A stretch of 9,434 nucleotides of DNA from an uncultured Actinomycetes bacterium (GTDB taxonomy: Bacteria > Actinomycetota > Actinomycetes > Nanopelagicales > Nanopelagicaceae). Shown one piece after another: positions 1-6,134 of this stretch (its first letter is position 1; the number at the start of each line of letters is the position of its first letter). The translations under genes were made by a program, and so were the position numbers. Location: contig CAIPQX010000093.1 in NCBI GenBank assembly GCA_903867285.1, positions 1 to 9,434 of the forward strand, written 5' to 3'. The notes below the pieces were generated by a model, which was not told the DNA's origin, searched no databases, and saw only the letters and a list, made by a program, of their open reading frames with translations.

Positions 1-172
1 CTCCTGCGTTGAAGGTTCTTTCAACAACCTTGCCGCCGGGAACGAGCTTGAGCTTGGTGCGTACGAAAGCCGGGCCCTTACCGGGCTTCACATGCTGGAA
101 TTCAACGACGGTCCAGAGCTTGTTTTCAATCTCTAGAGTCATGCCGTTCTTAAGGTCATTTGTAGTAGCCAT
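1..172 (-). CDS. efp: Elongation factor P, 5' part (cut by window edge)
   Basis: EF-P binds ribosomes stalled at consecutive prolines, between the P and E sites, and promotes peptide bond formation. Only the first 57 codons lie in the window, corresponding to most of the KOW-like N-terminal domain. The ATG at 172 gives MATTNDLKNGMTLEIENK, a normal EF-P N-terminus. The loop that reaches the peptidyl-transferase centre reads KPGKGPAF (residues 29-36) with the tip lysine at K32. The palindromic PGKGP loop is known from an actinobacterial EF-P subgroup reported to work without lysine modification, so no EpmA/EpmB-type modification need be assumed; that is inferred from family knowledge. The gene starts 20 bases after the aroQ stop. 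There is no strong Shine-Dalgarno; a -10-like TATTCT sits 6 bases before the ATG, so it may have its own leaderless transcript. The identification is firm. Confidence 0.96.
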   Translation of the reverse strand, partial: MATTNDLKNGMTLEIENKLWTVVEFQHVKPGKGPAFVRTKLKLVPGGKVVERTFNAG

Positions 173-178
173 TGGTGC

Positions 179-184
179 AGAATA
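179..184 (-). promoter_or_regulatory. Candidate leaderless -10 element for efp
   Basis: On the minus strand the hexamer TATTCT (fits TAnnnT) is followed by six bases, GCACCA, and then the efp ATG at 172. This spacing would start the transcript on the start codon itself. No good -35 is visible 16-18 bases further upstream, which is usual in Actinobacteria. The site also overlaps CAGG, a weak Shine-Dalgarno, so a leadered transcript read through from aroQ is an alternative. Confidence 0.35.
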
Positions 185-192
185 CCTGAAGG

Positions 193-630
193 TTAGATCA
201 ACTCTTTCATCGCGATCAGGGCCAACCGGTAAGAATCAGGGCCAAACCCCCCGATTGTCCCGTGCGAAACGCCCGAAATCACCGAAGTGTGACGAAACTC
301 CTCACGCGCTAGCGGATTACTGAGGTGGACTTCTATGAGAGGTAAGACCAACATGGCCGCAGCATCCCGAATGGCATACGAATAGTGGGTAAAGGCAGCG
401 GGATTGAAAATCACCGGATTTCGCTTATCAGCGGCTTCATGAAGCCAGGTGATGATTTCAGATTCGGAGTTGCTCTGCCGGACCTCGACTTCGAGCCCTA
501 GGGCTGAGCCGCTAGTGATGATGAAATCAGATAATTGGGGAAAGGTCATGGTTCCGTAGATCGCCGAATCGCGTAGATCCAATCGATCTAAGTTGGGACC
601 GTTAAGAACCAGGATTTTTGCAGAACTCAT
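193..630 (-). CDS. aroQ: Type II 3-dehydroquinate dehydratase
   Basis: This enzyme makes the third step of the shikimate pathway, dehydrating 3-dehydroquinate to 3-dehydroshikimate. The class II enzymes are cytosolic dodecamers with a flavodoxin-like fold. The 145-residue length is normal. The active-site set is complete and sits one residue later than in the M. tuberculosis enzyme as I recall it: N13 (NGPNL), lid R20 and Y25, N76 and H82 (FNPAAFTH), H102 (IEVHLSN), R109 and R113. Two motif positions are unusual: the lid sequence reads LRDSAIYG where most members have REPxxYG, and NPAAF replaces the common NPGAY. The start codon overlaps the aroB stop in an ATGA (630-627), so translation is probably coupled to aroB. 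It is the last shikimate gene before efp. Confidence 0.95.
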   Translation of the reverse strand: MSSAKILVLNGPNLDRLDLRDSAIYGTMTFPQLSDFIITSGSALGLEVEVRQSNSESEIITWLHEAADKRNPVIFNPAAFTHYSYAIRDAAAMLVLPLIEVHLSNPLAREEFRHTSVISGVSHGTIGGFGPDSYRLALIAMKELI

Positions 631-1685
631 AGAAGTATCTTCTCATAGGTGGCGGTTAGGGTGTCGCTACTCGCCGCTTCAATCCAATCCGGTTCTCCAG
701 GTGCGCGCAAACCTATGAAGCGAATTCGACCATCTCGACTCTTCTTATCGCCGGCCATAAGAGCGAGCAGTTCTGACCATTGGTACTCATTCTTGAGTAA
801 TACCGTCGGTAGCCCAAACTTCTCCAGTAACTTCGCCAGATGATCGGTATCGCTAGAGCTGAATCCTAATTCGCTCTCACTGAGTATCGCAGCGAAGTGC
901 AATCCAATAGATACCGCCTCGCCGTGGCGTAACGCGTACCCTGATCTCTTCTCGATTGCGTGTCCGAAGGTATGTCCGAAATTAAGAATCTCGCGGAGTT
1001 TGCCCTCTTTAAAATCGCCGGAAACCACAGCGGCTTTGACCGCGACGCTCTTTGCGACAAGATCTAGCGCATGCTCACGGACCATTGCAATCGAATCAAC
1101 GCTATCGAGCAGGGTTAGAATTGATAGATCGCGGATGTAACCAGTTTTGATGACTTCGGCAAGACCCGCAGCAAAATCTCGATCAGAGAGAGTTTGTAAC
1201 CAACTCATATCGGCGCAGACCGATTGTGGAGAATAGAAAGATCCGACCAAATTCTTTCCGGACCCGGTATTGATTCCAGTCTTTCCGCCGACCGCGGCAT
1301 CTACCATTCCGGCCAGTGTCGTAGGAATCGCGTACCAGGCTATTCCGCGCAACCAGGTGGCAGCAACGAACCCTGATAAGTCGGTAGTGGCTCCCCCACC
1401 GATTCCAACGATGGCATCAGTTCGCCCAAAATCATTTTCTCCTAGGAGATTCCACACGCTTTCGGCTGTTGCGTAATCCTTCTGCGCCTCACCATCCGGG
1501 GTGATGAAGAGAATATGATCGTTGGCTTCCGTTAATGAACGCAATTCCGCAGAGGAAGCAATAAAAGCCGGTGCGATAATCAGAACCTTCTTATGCGCAG
1601 AGAGAACAGTTTCGAGATAAGAGCGCCACGCGCCTCCAATGTGAACGTCGTATTCGATCTCTGCTTTGACCGTGATTTTATGCAT
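627..1685 (-). CDS. aroB: 3-dehydroquinate synthase
   Basis: AroB converts DAHP to 3-dehydroquinate, the second shikimate step, using NAD+ and a divalent metal. The 352-residue protein has the expected order of motifs: the nucleotide-binding GIGGGATTDLSGF (94-106), PTTLAGMVDAAVGGKTGIN (121-139), GKNLVGSFYSP (143-153), AGLAEVIKTG (173-182), LNFGHTFGHAIE (234-245) and RHGEAVSIG (253-261). The three zinc ligands are visible as E177, H238 and H254. The start is the ATG at 1685, which overlaps the last bases of aroK by 8 (ATGCATAA); no in-frame ATG lies just upstream, and GGGG eight bases before the ATG can act as a weak ribosome site. Its 3' end overlaps aroQ by four bases. Nothing is missing or odd. 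Confidence 0.97.
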   Translation of the reverse strand: MHKITVKAEIEYDVHIGGAWRSYLETVLSAHKKVLIIAPAFIASSAELRSLTEANDHILFITPDGEAQKDYATAESVWNLLGENDFGRTDAIVGIGGGATTDLSGFVAATWLRGIAWYAIPTTLAGMVDAAVGGKTGINTGSGKNLVGSFYSPQSVCADMSWLQTLSDRDFAAGLAEVIKTGYIRDLSILTLLDSVDSIAMVREHALDLVAKSVAVKAAVVSGDFKEGKLREILNFGHTFGHAIEKRSGYALRHGEAVSIGLHFAAILSESELGFSSSDTDHLAKLLEKFGLPTVLLKNEYQWSELLALMAGDKKSRDGRIRFIGLRAPGEPDWIEAASSDTLTATYEKILL

Positions 1686-2193
1686 GATGCATCCCCATAA
1701 GAACTGATAGTTCGCGCGCGACTTCGTGCGGTTTCTTGTTGTCAGTACGTACTTCGATCTTTGCTAGCTTCTTATAAATGGGCTCGCGCTCCTGCACGAT
1801 TTTAAGCCACTGACTCTTTGGATCAGTTGCGACCAATGGTCGATCGCCCTTACTCCCTATTCGTAAAAGTGCATTGGATAGCCCTACCTGCAGATAAATA
1901 ATTTTGGCCGCACTCTTGCTTAATGCCTGCTGCACATCTGGATCCAGAATCGAACCCCCACCCAGCGAGAGCACTCCCGTATTCGAAGCGAGTGCCTTGA
2001 GAACAACGGTCCGCTCGATTGACCGGAAACCTTGCTCTCCTTGCGCAGCAAAGATCTCTGGGATGCTGCACCCTTGCTCTGCGACGATCAACGCGTCGGT
2101 ATCCTCAAAACTAGTCGATAGTTCGCGCGAAAGAGCTTTGCCAATACTGCTCTTACCCGAACCCGGCGGTCCGATGAGGATAGCCTTCTGCAT
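1678..2193 (-). CDS. aroK: Shikimate kinase
   Basis: AroK phosphorylates shikimate at the 3-hydroxyl with ATP, giving shikimate 3-phosphate. It is a small P-loop NMP-kinase-like enzyme, and the 171-residue length is typical. Visible features are the Walker A loop GPPGSGKSS (8-16, K14 and S15), the DTD shikimate/magnesium motif (D31, D33), R57 in FRSIE, the GGG of the Walker B region (78-80), the adenine-side R118 in GDRPL, and the lid R136 in EREPIY. The ATG at 2193 follows immediately after the aroC stop TAG (2196-2194) with no gap, so it probably depends on terminating aroC ribosomes. Its own ribosome-binding site is poor. The 3' end overlaps aroB by 8 bases. Confidence 0.96.
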   Translation of the reverse strand: MQKAILIGPPGSGKSSIGKALSRELSTSFEDTDALIVAEQGCSIPEIFAAQGEQGFRSIERTVVLKALASNTGVLSLGGGSILDPDVQQALSKSAAKIIYLQVGLSNALLRIGSKGDRPLVATDPKSQWLKIVQEREPIYKKLAKIEVRTDNKKPHEVARELSVLMGMHHA

Positions 2194-3378
2194 CTACTTA
2201 ATTTCGAGCGCTTCGATGTAGGAAAGGAAATTGCGACGCGTTTCGGCAACGCTATCTCCCCCGAACTTCTCCAAAACGGCATCGGCCAAAACTAAGGCGC
2301 ACATTGCCTCTGCGACTATTCCCGCAGCAGGTACCGCACAGACATCTGATCTCTGATTAATGGCTTTAGCCGGCTCACCGGTTGCGACATCAATGGTGTC
2401 CAACGCCCGCGGTACGGTGGAGATTGGTTTCATCGCCGCTCGAACTCGAAGAATCTCTCCATTAGACATGCCGCCCTCGGTTCCGCCTGCGCGGTCAGTG
2501 CGACGAGTGATTTTTCCGGATGCATCGCGTTCTATCTCATCATGGGCTACTGAACCGCGACGTCTTGCAGTCGTGAATCCATCACCGATCTCAACGCCCT
2601 TGATGGCCTGAATTCCCATCATCGCTCCCGCTAGGCGAGCATCTAGCCGTCGGTCCCAATGGGCATGTGACCCTAAACCAGGCGGTAAATCAAATGCCAA
2701 GACTTCGATTACTCCACCCAAGGTGTCACCGGCGGTATGAGCAGCATCTATCTCCGCAACCATGGCTGCGCTGGCAATTGGATCGAAAGAACGAACCGGG
2801 TCGGCATCTACTGCATCGCGATCTGCATATGAAGGAAGTGCATAGTCCTCTGCGCTTCCGGCGGCGCCGATAGAGAGAACGTGACTCATGATTCGTACGC
2901 CAACCGTTTGTTCTAAAAATGCCCGAGCTACTGCACCCAGCGCGACTCGTGCCGCGGTTTCGCGCGCACTCGCCCGCTCCAAGATGGGTCTGGCATCCGT
3001 GAAATCATATTTCTGCATTCCAACGAGATCGGCATGACCAGGACGGGGCCGGGTTAATGGAGCATTGCGCGCTAATGCGGCCAGTTCATCTGCTGGGACT
3101 GAATCCGCAGACATCACTTTCTCCCACTTGGGCCACTCGGAGTTACCAACTTGAATTGCGATTGGACCGCCTTGGCTCTCGCCGTGACGGACTCCACCGA
3201 GAATGGTTACCTGGTCGGCTTCGAAATTTTGTCTGGCCCCTCGACCGTAGCCAAGACGACGGCGGCGCAGATCGAAATCTATCTTCTCGGTCGAAATCTC
3301 GACGTGGGCAGGCAGCCCCTCCAATATCGCGGAGAGCGCAGGACCATGTGATTCACCAGCAGTAAGCCATCTCAACAT
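2194..3378 (-). CDS. aroC: Chorismate synthase
   Basis: AroC eliminates phosphate from EPSP to form chorismate, the branch point to Phe, Tyr, Trp and other aromatics. It needs reduced FMN as a cofactor. The protein is 394 residues, a normal length for the bacterial form. The N-terminus MLRWLTAGESHGPAL is the actinobacterial type and fixes the ATG at 3378. The two catalytic histidines are H11 (GESHG) and H115 (RPGHADL). The family signatures follow: RASARETAARVALG (135-148) and NQRSDVCAVPAAG (341-353). The EGGMSNGE motif (301-308) is also present. It is separated from the upstream prepilin peptidase by 47 bases and has no well-placed Shine-Dalgarno; CACAAT lies six bases before the ATG. aroK begins directly at its stop codon. 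Confidence 0.97.
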   Translation of the reverse strand: MLRWLTAGESHGPALSAILEGLPAHVEISTEKIDFDLRRRRLGYGRGARQNFEADQVTILGGVRHGESQGGPIAIQVGNSEWPKWEKVMSADSVPADELAALARNAPLTRPRPGHADLVGMQKYDFTDARPILERASARETAARVALGAVARAFLEQTVGVRIMSHVLSIGAAGSAEDYALPSYADRDAVDADPVRSFDPIASAAMVAEIDAAHTAGDTLGGVIEVLAFDLPPGLGSHAHWDRRLDARLAGAMMGIQAIKGVEIGDGFTTARRRGSVAHDEIERDASGKITRRTDRAGGTEGGMSNGEILRVRAAMKPISTVPRALDTIDVATGEPAKAINQRSDVCAVPAAGIVAEAMCALVLADAVLEKFGGDSVAETRRNFLSYIEALEIK

Positions 3379-3384
3379 GTGCGT

Positions 3385-3390
3385 ATTGTG
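3385..3390 (-). promoter_or_regulatory. Weak candidate leaderless -10 element for aroC
   Basis: The 47-base gap upstream of aroC reads CACAAT, then six bases (ACGCAC), then the ATG at 3378. CACAAT matches four of six bases of TATAAT but lacks the initial TA, so it is the weakest of the four sites in this window. The only purine-rich ribosome-site candidate (AAGG) is too far from the ATG to work well, which makes a leaderless start at least plausible. Confidence 0.22.
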
Positions 3391-3425
3391 TCAGAAACCT
3401 TGCCCTCGCCGTCGCTGAAAACGAG

Positions 3426-3830
3426 TTAATGGATGTGTATAGCTAAAAGTGTTCCAAGAATCAGTGATGGAGCGAAGGGAATCACCGCTTTTCGCGAGAT
3501 AAGTGCCCATAGCGCCGCGCCGATGCAGGAAAAGGTAAGACCGGATGTCAACACGAGTAGCGAATGCAGATGCAGGGCAATGAGGGTAAAGAGTTTGATA
3601 TCGCCCATCCCTATTCTCCCGCGAAGTAACCAATGGAGCACGAGTGCTGAGATGAGAGATATGCCAGCAAAGAGGTGGGCCGATCTCTCACTACCTATCG
3701 CATATCTTGCGAGATCGATTTCAATCAAAACCCAGAGAACTACGAGAGACGTATTCGGTACGCGATGGTGGCGGAGATCCTCGAAAGAGATCCAAGGCGC
3801 TACGAGAAGTAGTGGAAAAGCCAAATGCAC
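3426..3830 (-). CDS. Short A24-family prepilin peptidase
   Basis: A24 peptidases are membrane aspartic proteases that cleave the leader of type IV or Tad pilins. This 134-residue protein contains only the peptidase domain, without the N-terminal methyltransferase-like half of PilD. The two catalytic aspartates are clear: D18 in SFEDLRHHRVPN and D77 in GMGDIKLF. The C-terminal IPFAPSLILG (117-126) is another family hallmark. About six hydrophobic segments are visible (roughly 2-15, 27-45, 52-69, 79-96, 97-112, 114-132). The start is GTG at 3830; the frame is closed by TAA four codons upstream and nothing better is available. A similar peptidase sits between aroE and aroC in M. tuberculosis, so its place in the shikimate cluster is ancestral synteny. 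No pilin or pilus-assembly gene is in the window, so its substrate is unknown. Confidence 0.88.
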   Translation of the reverse strand: MHLAFPLLLVAPWISFEDLRHHRVPNTSLVVLWVLIEIDLARYAIGSERSAHLFAGISLISALVLHWLLRGRIGMGDIKLFTLIALHLHSLLVLTSGLTFSCIGAALWALISRKAVIPFAPSLILGTLLAIHIH

Positions 3831-3836
3831 CCACGC

Positions 3837-3842
3837 ACATTA
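3837..3842 (-). promoter_or_regulatory. Candidate leaderless -10 element for the prepilin peptidase
   Basis: TAATGT (TAnnnT) on the minus strand is followed by exactly six bases (GCGTGG) and then the GTG start at 3830. A leaderless start would explain why the best ribosome-site-like sequence here, GAGAAAG, is well spaced only for an out-of-frame ATG at 3840. No recognisable -35 is present. Confidence 0.38.
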
Positions 3843-3851
3843 ACTTTCTCG

Positions 3852-3871
3852 AAGGCGCCAGCCCTCGCCTT
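3852..3871. repeat. Small inverted repeat between aroE and the prepilin peptidase
   Basis: AAGGCG (3852-3857) and CGCCTT (3866-3871) are perfect inverted arms around an 8-base loop. The arms can form a 6-bp, mostly G:C hairpin in RNA. There is no T-run after it on either strand, so it is not a standard intrinsic terminator. It starts ten bases after the aroE stop and could act as an mRNA-end stabiliser or a weak pause site. Confidence 0.45.
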
Positions 3872-3878
3872 ATCCACA
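3870..3878 (+). promoter_or_regulatory. Perfect DnaA-box 9-mer (TTATCCACA)
   Basis: The plus strand reads TTATCCACA, identical to the strong E. coli DnaA-box consensus. It lies in the 51-base gap between aroE and the prepilin peptidase, three bases from the aroE stop. It is centred about 44 bases upstream of the peptidase start. I noticed no second box nearby and no AT-rich unwinding element, so this is not an origin. It could be a regulatory or titration site, or a chance match. Confidence 0.35.
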
Positions 3879-3881
3879 GCC

Positions 3882-4688
3882 TTAGGCGATGTTAGAACGG
3901 CCAACCTTAAGCAATTGCGTGCGCAGGGTCTCACGATCAAAGGTGGTTCCTGTGAAGAGCGCAATCTGATCGATCGCTTGTTCTACGAGGAGATCAATTC
4001 CATCAAGGGTGTGACTCCCCAGCGCTCGAGCTTTGGCCAACAATGGCGTTGGATACGGCTTGTACAGAACTTCAAAGAGGGTAGGCACAGTGCACTCTAG
4101 AGATAGCGCGATGCCATCGCTTGCCCCTGCAGGAACTGTTGAGATGACCAGGTCGTAACCCTCGAGAGAGCGCTCCATTCCAAAGAAATTCAATGCAGAG
4201 CGGGTTCCAATGCTGGAGAGCAGTTCGCTTCGTGTCGGCGAACGCAAGAGGAAGTCGATAGTGCCAGCAACTCCGTCAAGAGCGCTCAGCGCGGCTCGTG
4301 CAGTTCCTCCTCCGCCAATTATCGCGACCCGCTCCTTTGCTACGCCAGCCAAGAGATGCACAAAGGCAGTTCTATCCGTAGAAGATGCGGCAAAGGTTCC
4401 ACCCTTCCGCACCAAGGTATTGGCCGAACGCATTTGCAGCGCAGTGGAATCAATGTCGAAACCGAGATCCGCTCCCACTTCCACGATCGTCTCTTTAAGT
4501 GGCATCGTCAACGAGAAGCCGGTCCAATCCGCTTCCAGTGCCGTGGAAAAGAATGCACGTGCGTTCTCTGGGGTTAGGTCGATGGCTTCATAACTTCCAG
4601 AAACTCCCAGAAGTTTGTATGCCGCGTTATGCAATACCGGAGAAAGACTATGACTCACTGGCGAGCCCAGTACAGCAGCTCTGATCAT
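3882..4688 (-). CDS. aroE: Shikimate 5-dehydrogenase
   Basis: AroE reduces 3-dehydroshikimate to shikimate with NADPH, the fourth pathway step. From the ATG at 4688 the protein has 268 residues. This start is chosen over an in-frame ATG 45 bases upstream because it gives the standard N-terminus MIRAAVLGSPVSHSLSP, overlaps the mltG stop as ATGA, and has AGGA eight bases before it. Shikimate-site residues visible are S14 and S16 (HSLSP), catalytic K65 (TMPLKE), N90 (SAN), D105 and Q237 (VEQAID). The Rossmann loop is GGGGTARAA (125-133). The usual NTDxxG around the catalytic aspartate reads STDRTAF here: the aspartate is kept but the neighbouring asparagine and glycine are not. A paralogue with altered substrate (YdiB or quinate type) is possible, but the operon context favours true AroE. 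Confidence 0.93.
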   Translation of the reverse strand: MIRAAVLGSPVSHSLSPVLHNAAYKLLGVSGSYEAIDLTPENARAFFSTALEADWTGFSLTMPLKETIVEVGADLGFDIDSTALQMRSANTLVRKGGTFAASSTDRTAFVHLLAGVAKERVAIIGGGGTARAALSALDGVAGTIDFLLRSPTRSELLSSIGTRSALNFFGMERSLEGYDLVISTVPAGASDGIALSLECTVPTLFEVLYKPYPTPLLAKARALGSHTLDGIDLLVEQAIDQIALFTGTTFDRETLRTQLLKVGRSNIA

Positions 4689-5704
4689 TTGAATAATCCT
4701 ATGGAAACATTGTGGTTGTAGAGCGCAACCCAACTTTGAAAGGTAGCGAAGCTATCGGTAAATCGCGTGTCGTGTGGTTTGACTGTTATGAAGTAAAGCC
4801 AATTGCCGGGGACTGGATTTAGGGCGGCTGTTATCGATGTGATGGAAGGATTAGATATCGGTGTTGGTGGTAATCCAACATGCAAATAGGTGTTGTAGGG
4901 AGAATCGACCTGCGTCGACTTGATGCTCAAACCAATCTCTCCGCGCAGTCCCAGGGCATACTGCACCGTTGAGTTGAGTTGTAGCGGCATCCCAATGCGC
5001 AGGCGATTATAAATAACCTGAGCCACCTTGCCGCTATCGGCAGGGTCTGACTCAATTTGGATCATGGAGGCAATCGTCAGCACCTGATAAGGAGTGAACT
5101 TTAGGTAACCTGCGCCTAACTTGGTGGCAGAAACTTCCTCCCCAAAACTCTTGAGCATTTGTTGCAGAGCTTCATGGGTACTTGTTCCAGGTTGGAAGGA
5201 GTACTGCACCGGAGCCAGCTGCCCCTCTAGAGAGTTTCGTGGATTGGGATAGAAAGGCACAATAGCTTTCAGATCATCCTTCTGGGTCAGCGAAGTGACC
5301 AGATGCAACTCCTTCAATATATCCGCTTCGGTAGATCCAGGTAGAACATAGATCGAATCCACGATGCGCTTCTGGTCCAAGAGCTGGATGAGAGCCTCAT
5401 CGCTGGGAAGTGCGCTCTGTATGAGATGAATTCCTGGAGCGATTCCGACAATGTTCCTTTTGATCATCTTGTCGATAACCGTTGCGGCTTTGGCTACAAC
5501 GCGTTGGGCTGCAAGGTCATTGGCTATAGCGGTTCCGCTCTCCCCTTGCGTCACCACGATGCGAACGGGTGGGCCGGGATGCCCAGCCGGGTAATCGGAG
5601 TTACCGCTATTGATAATAAGTCGTTGCGCAACCATCGTTGCCAGCGCCAAGATCAATATGATAAATATTGAAATTAGATTTCGCTGCTTTCGATTTCTAA
5701 TCAA
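4685..5704 (-). CDS. mltG: Endolytic murein transglycosylase, MltG/YceG family
   Basis: MltG is a membrane-anchored lytic transglycosylase that cuts nascent glycan strands and so terminates peptidoglycan polymerisation. The 339-residue protein has a basic N-terminus, one membrane segment (about 11-31), a LysM-like region (about 48-112) and the YceG catalytic domain. Landmarks are SLEGQLAPVQYSF (158-170; usually EGFLFPDTYxF), SMIQIESDP (213-221), YNRLRIGMPLQ (232-242) and SPYNTYLHVGLPP (268-280). The expected catalytic glutamate is E218. In most members this motif reads SIVEKE; here the first glutamate is Q216, leaving one. The start is TTG at 5704, overlapping the ruvX stop by 8 bases; the next in-frame Met (24) would destroy the membrane anchor. 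AGAGGA lies 12 bases before the TTG. The start codon is the least certain part. Confidence 0.92.
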   Translation of the reverse strand: MIRNRKQRNLISIFIILILALATMVAQRLIINSGNSDYPAGHPGPPVRIVVTQGESGTAIANDLAAQRVVAKAATVIDKMIKRNIVGIAPGIHLIQSALPSDEALIQLLDQKRIVDSIYVLPGSTEADILKELHLVTSLTQKDDLKAIVPFYPNPRNSLEGQLAPVQYSFQPGTSTHEALQQMLKSFGEEVSATKLGAGYLKFTPYQVLTIASMIQIESDPADSGKVAQVIYNRLRIGMPLQLNSTVQYALGLRGEIGLSIKSTQVDSPYNTYLHVGLPPTPISNPSITSITAALNPVPGNWLYFITVKPHDTRFTDSFATFQSWVALYNHNVSIGLFK

Positions 5705-6131
5705 GATGGCCCACGATCCTCTCGCGTTCGAGAGCGCTCTCTAAAATGGAGACAGCGGCCATCGCATCGATCTTTGACTTGCTCGACTTAGCATTATGTC
5801 CCATGCTCCGTAAATTCTTCGCAGCCGATATGGTGGAGAGACGTTCATCAACAAAATGAATGGGAAGATCTGTCAGGGTTCGCAAGAGATCTGCGAAGGC
5901 ATGCGCAGCTATCAGTGAAGGATTAGATGCACCCGAGAGGTGTTTGGGTTCGCCTACGACAATATAGATCGGTTCGTACTCTGCGAAGAGGGCGATAAGT
6001 TGATCCGCGAGATTGGAATCTGTCGCCAAGAGAGTTGCTACGGGCGAAGCTAAGAGGCCTGAGGTATCGCTAGCGGCCACTCCAATTCTTACTTGGCCAT
6101 AATCAAAAGCTACTCGGCGGCCGGTCTTCAT
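5697..6131 (-). CDS. ruvX: YqgF/RuvX-family RNase H-fold nuclease
   Basis: This is a member of the YqgF family, predicted Holliday-junction resolvase-like proteins. In E. coli the protein has been linked to processing of the 16S rRNA 5' end; which role applies here is not known. At 144 residues the length is normal. The conserved acidic sites are present: D10 in AFDYGQVRIGVA, E96 in FVDERLST and D122 in KIDAMAAVSILES. The substrate-side loop VGEPKHLSG (59-67) is also typical. It begins three bases after the alaS stop (TAG TCG ATG) with no visible Shine-Dalgarno of its own, so its expression probably relies on ribosomes finishing alaS. The alaS-ruvX-mltG-aroE order is the standard actinobacterial arrangement. 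Confidence 0.95.
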   Translation of the reverse strand: MKTGRRVAFDYGQVRIGVAASDTSGLLASPVATLLATDSNLADQLIALFAEYEPIYIVVGEPKHLSGASNPSLIAAHAFADLLRTLTDLPIHFVDERLSTISAAKNLRSMGHNAKSSKSKIDAMAAVSILESALERERIVGHLD

Positions 6132-6134
6132 CGA

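Noticed and set aside
3433..3843. A 136-codon plus-strand open frame covering almost the whole prepilin peptidase gene in antisense.
   Set aside because: The minus-strand protein has clear family motifs and catalytic residues; the plus-strand product has none, is rich in Ser/Arg as antisense shadows often are, and has no supporting context.
3852..3871. The hairpin after aroE as an intrinsic terminator.
   Set aside because: The stem is only 6 bp and no T-run follows on either strand.
3870..3878. A replication origin at the DnaA box.
   Set aside because: There is a single box, no visible box cluster, no AT-rich unwinding region, and none of dnaA, dnaN or rpmH is near.
3379..3881. A shared 9-mer GGCGAGGGC (minus strand) in both gaps flanking the prepilin peptidase, as a possible paired regulatory site.
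   Set aside because: It is short, not embedded in the same context, and in one gap it forms part of the hairpin while in the other it does not; chance is a sufficient explanation.
4210..4593. Other long plus-strand open frames inside aroE and alaS (for example 4210-4593, 6775-7074, 7254-7634, 7423-7812).
   Set aside because: All lie opposite well-conserved enzyme domains and show no recognisable domain or start signal.
4689..4733. A 15-residue longer N-terminus for AroE starting at 4733.
   Set aside because: The extra residues match nothing in the family and would overlap mltG by 49 bases; the ATG at 4688 has AGGA upstream, an ATGA junction and the conserved N-terminus.
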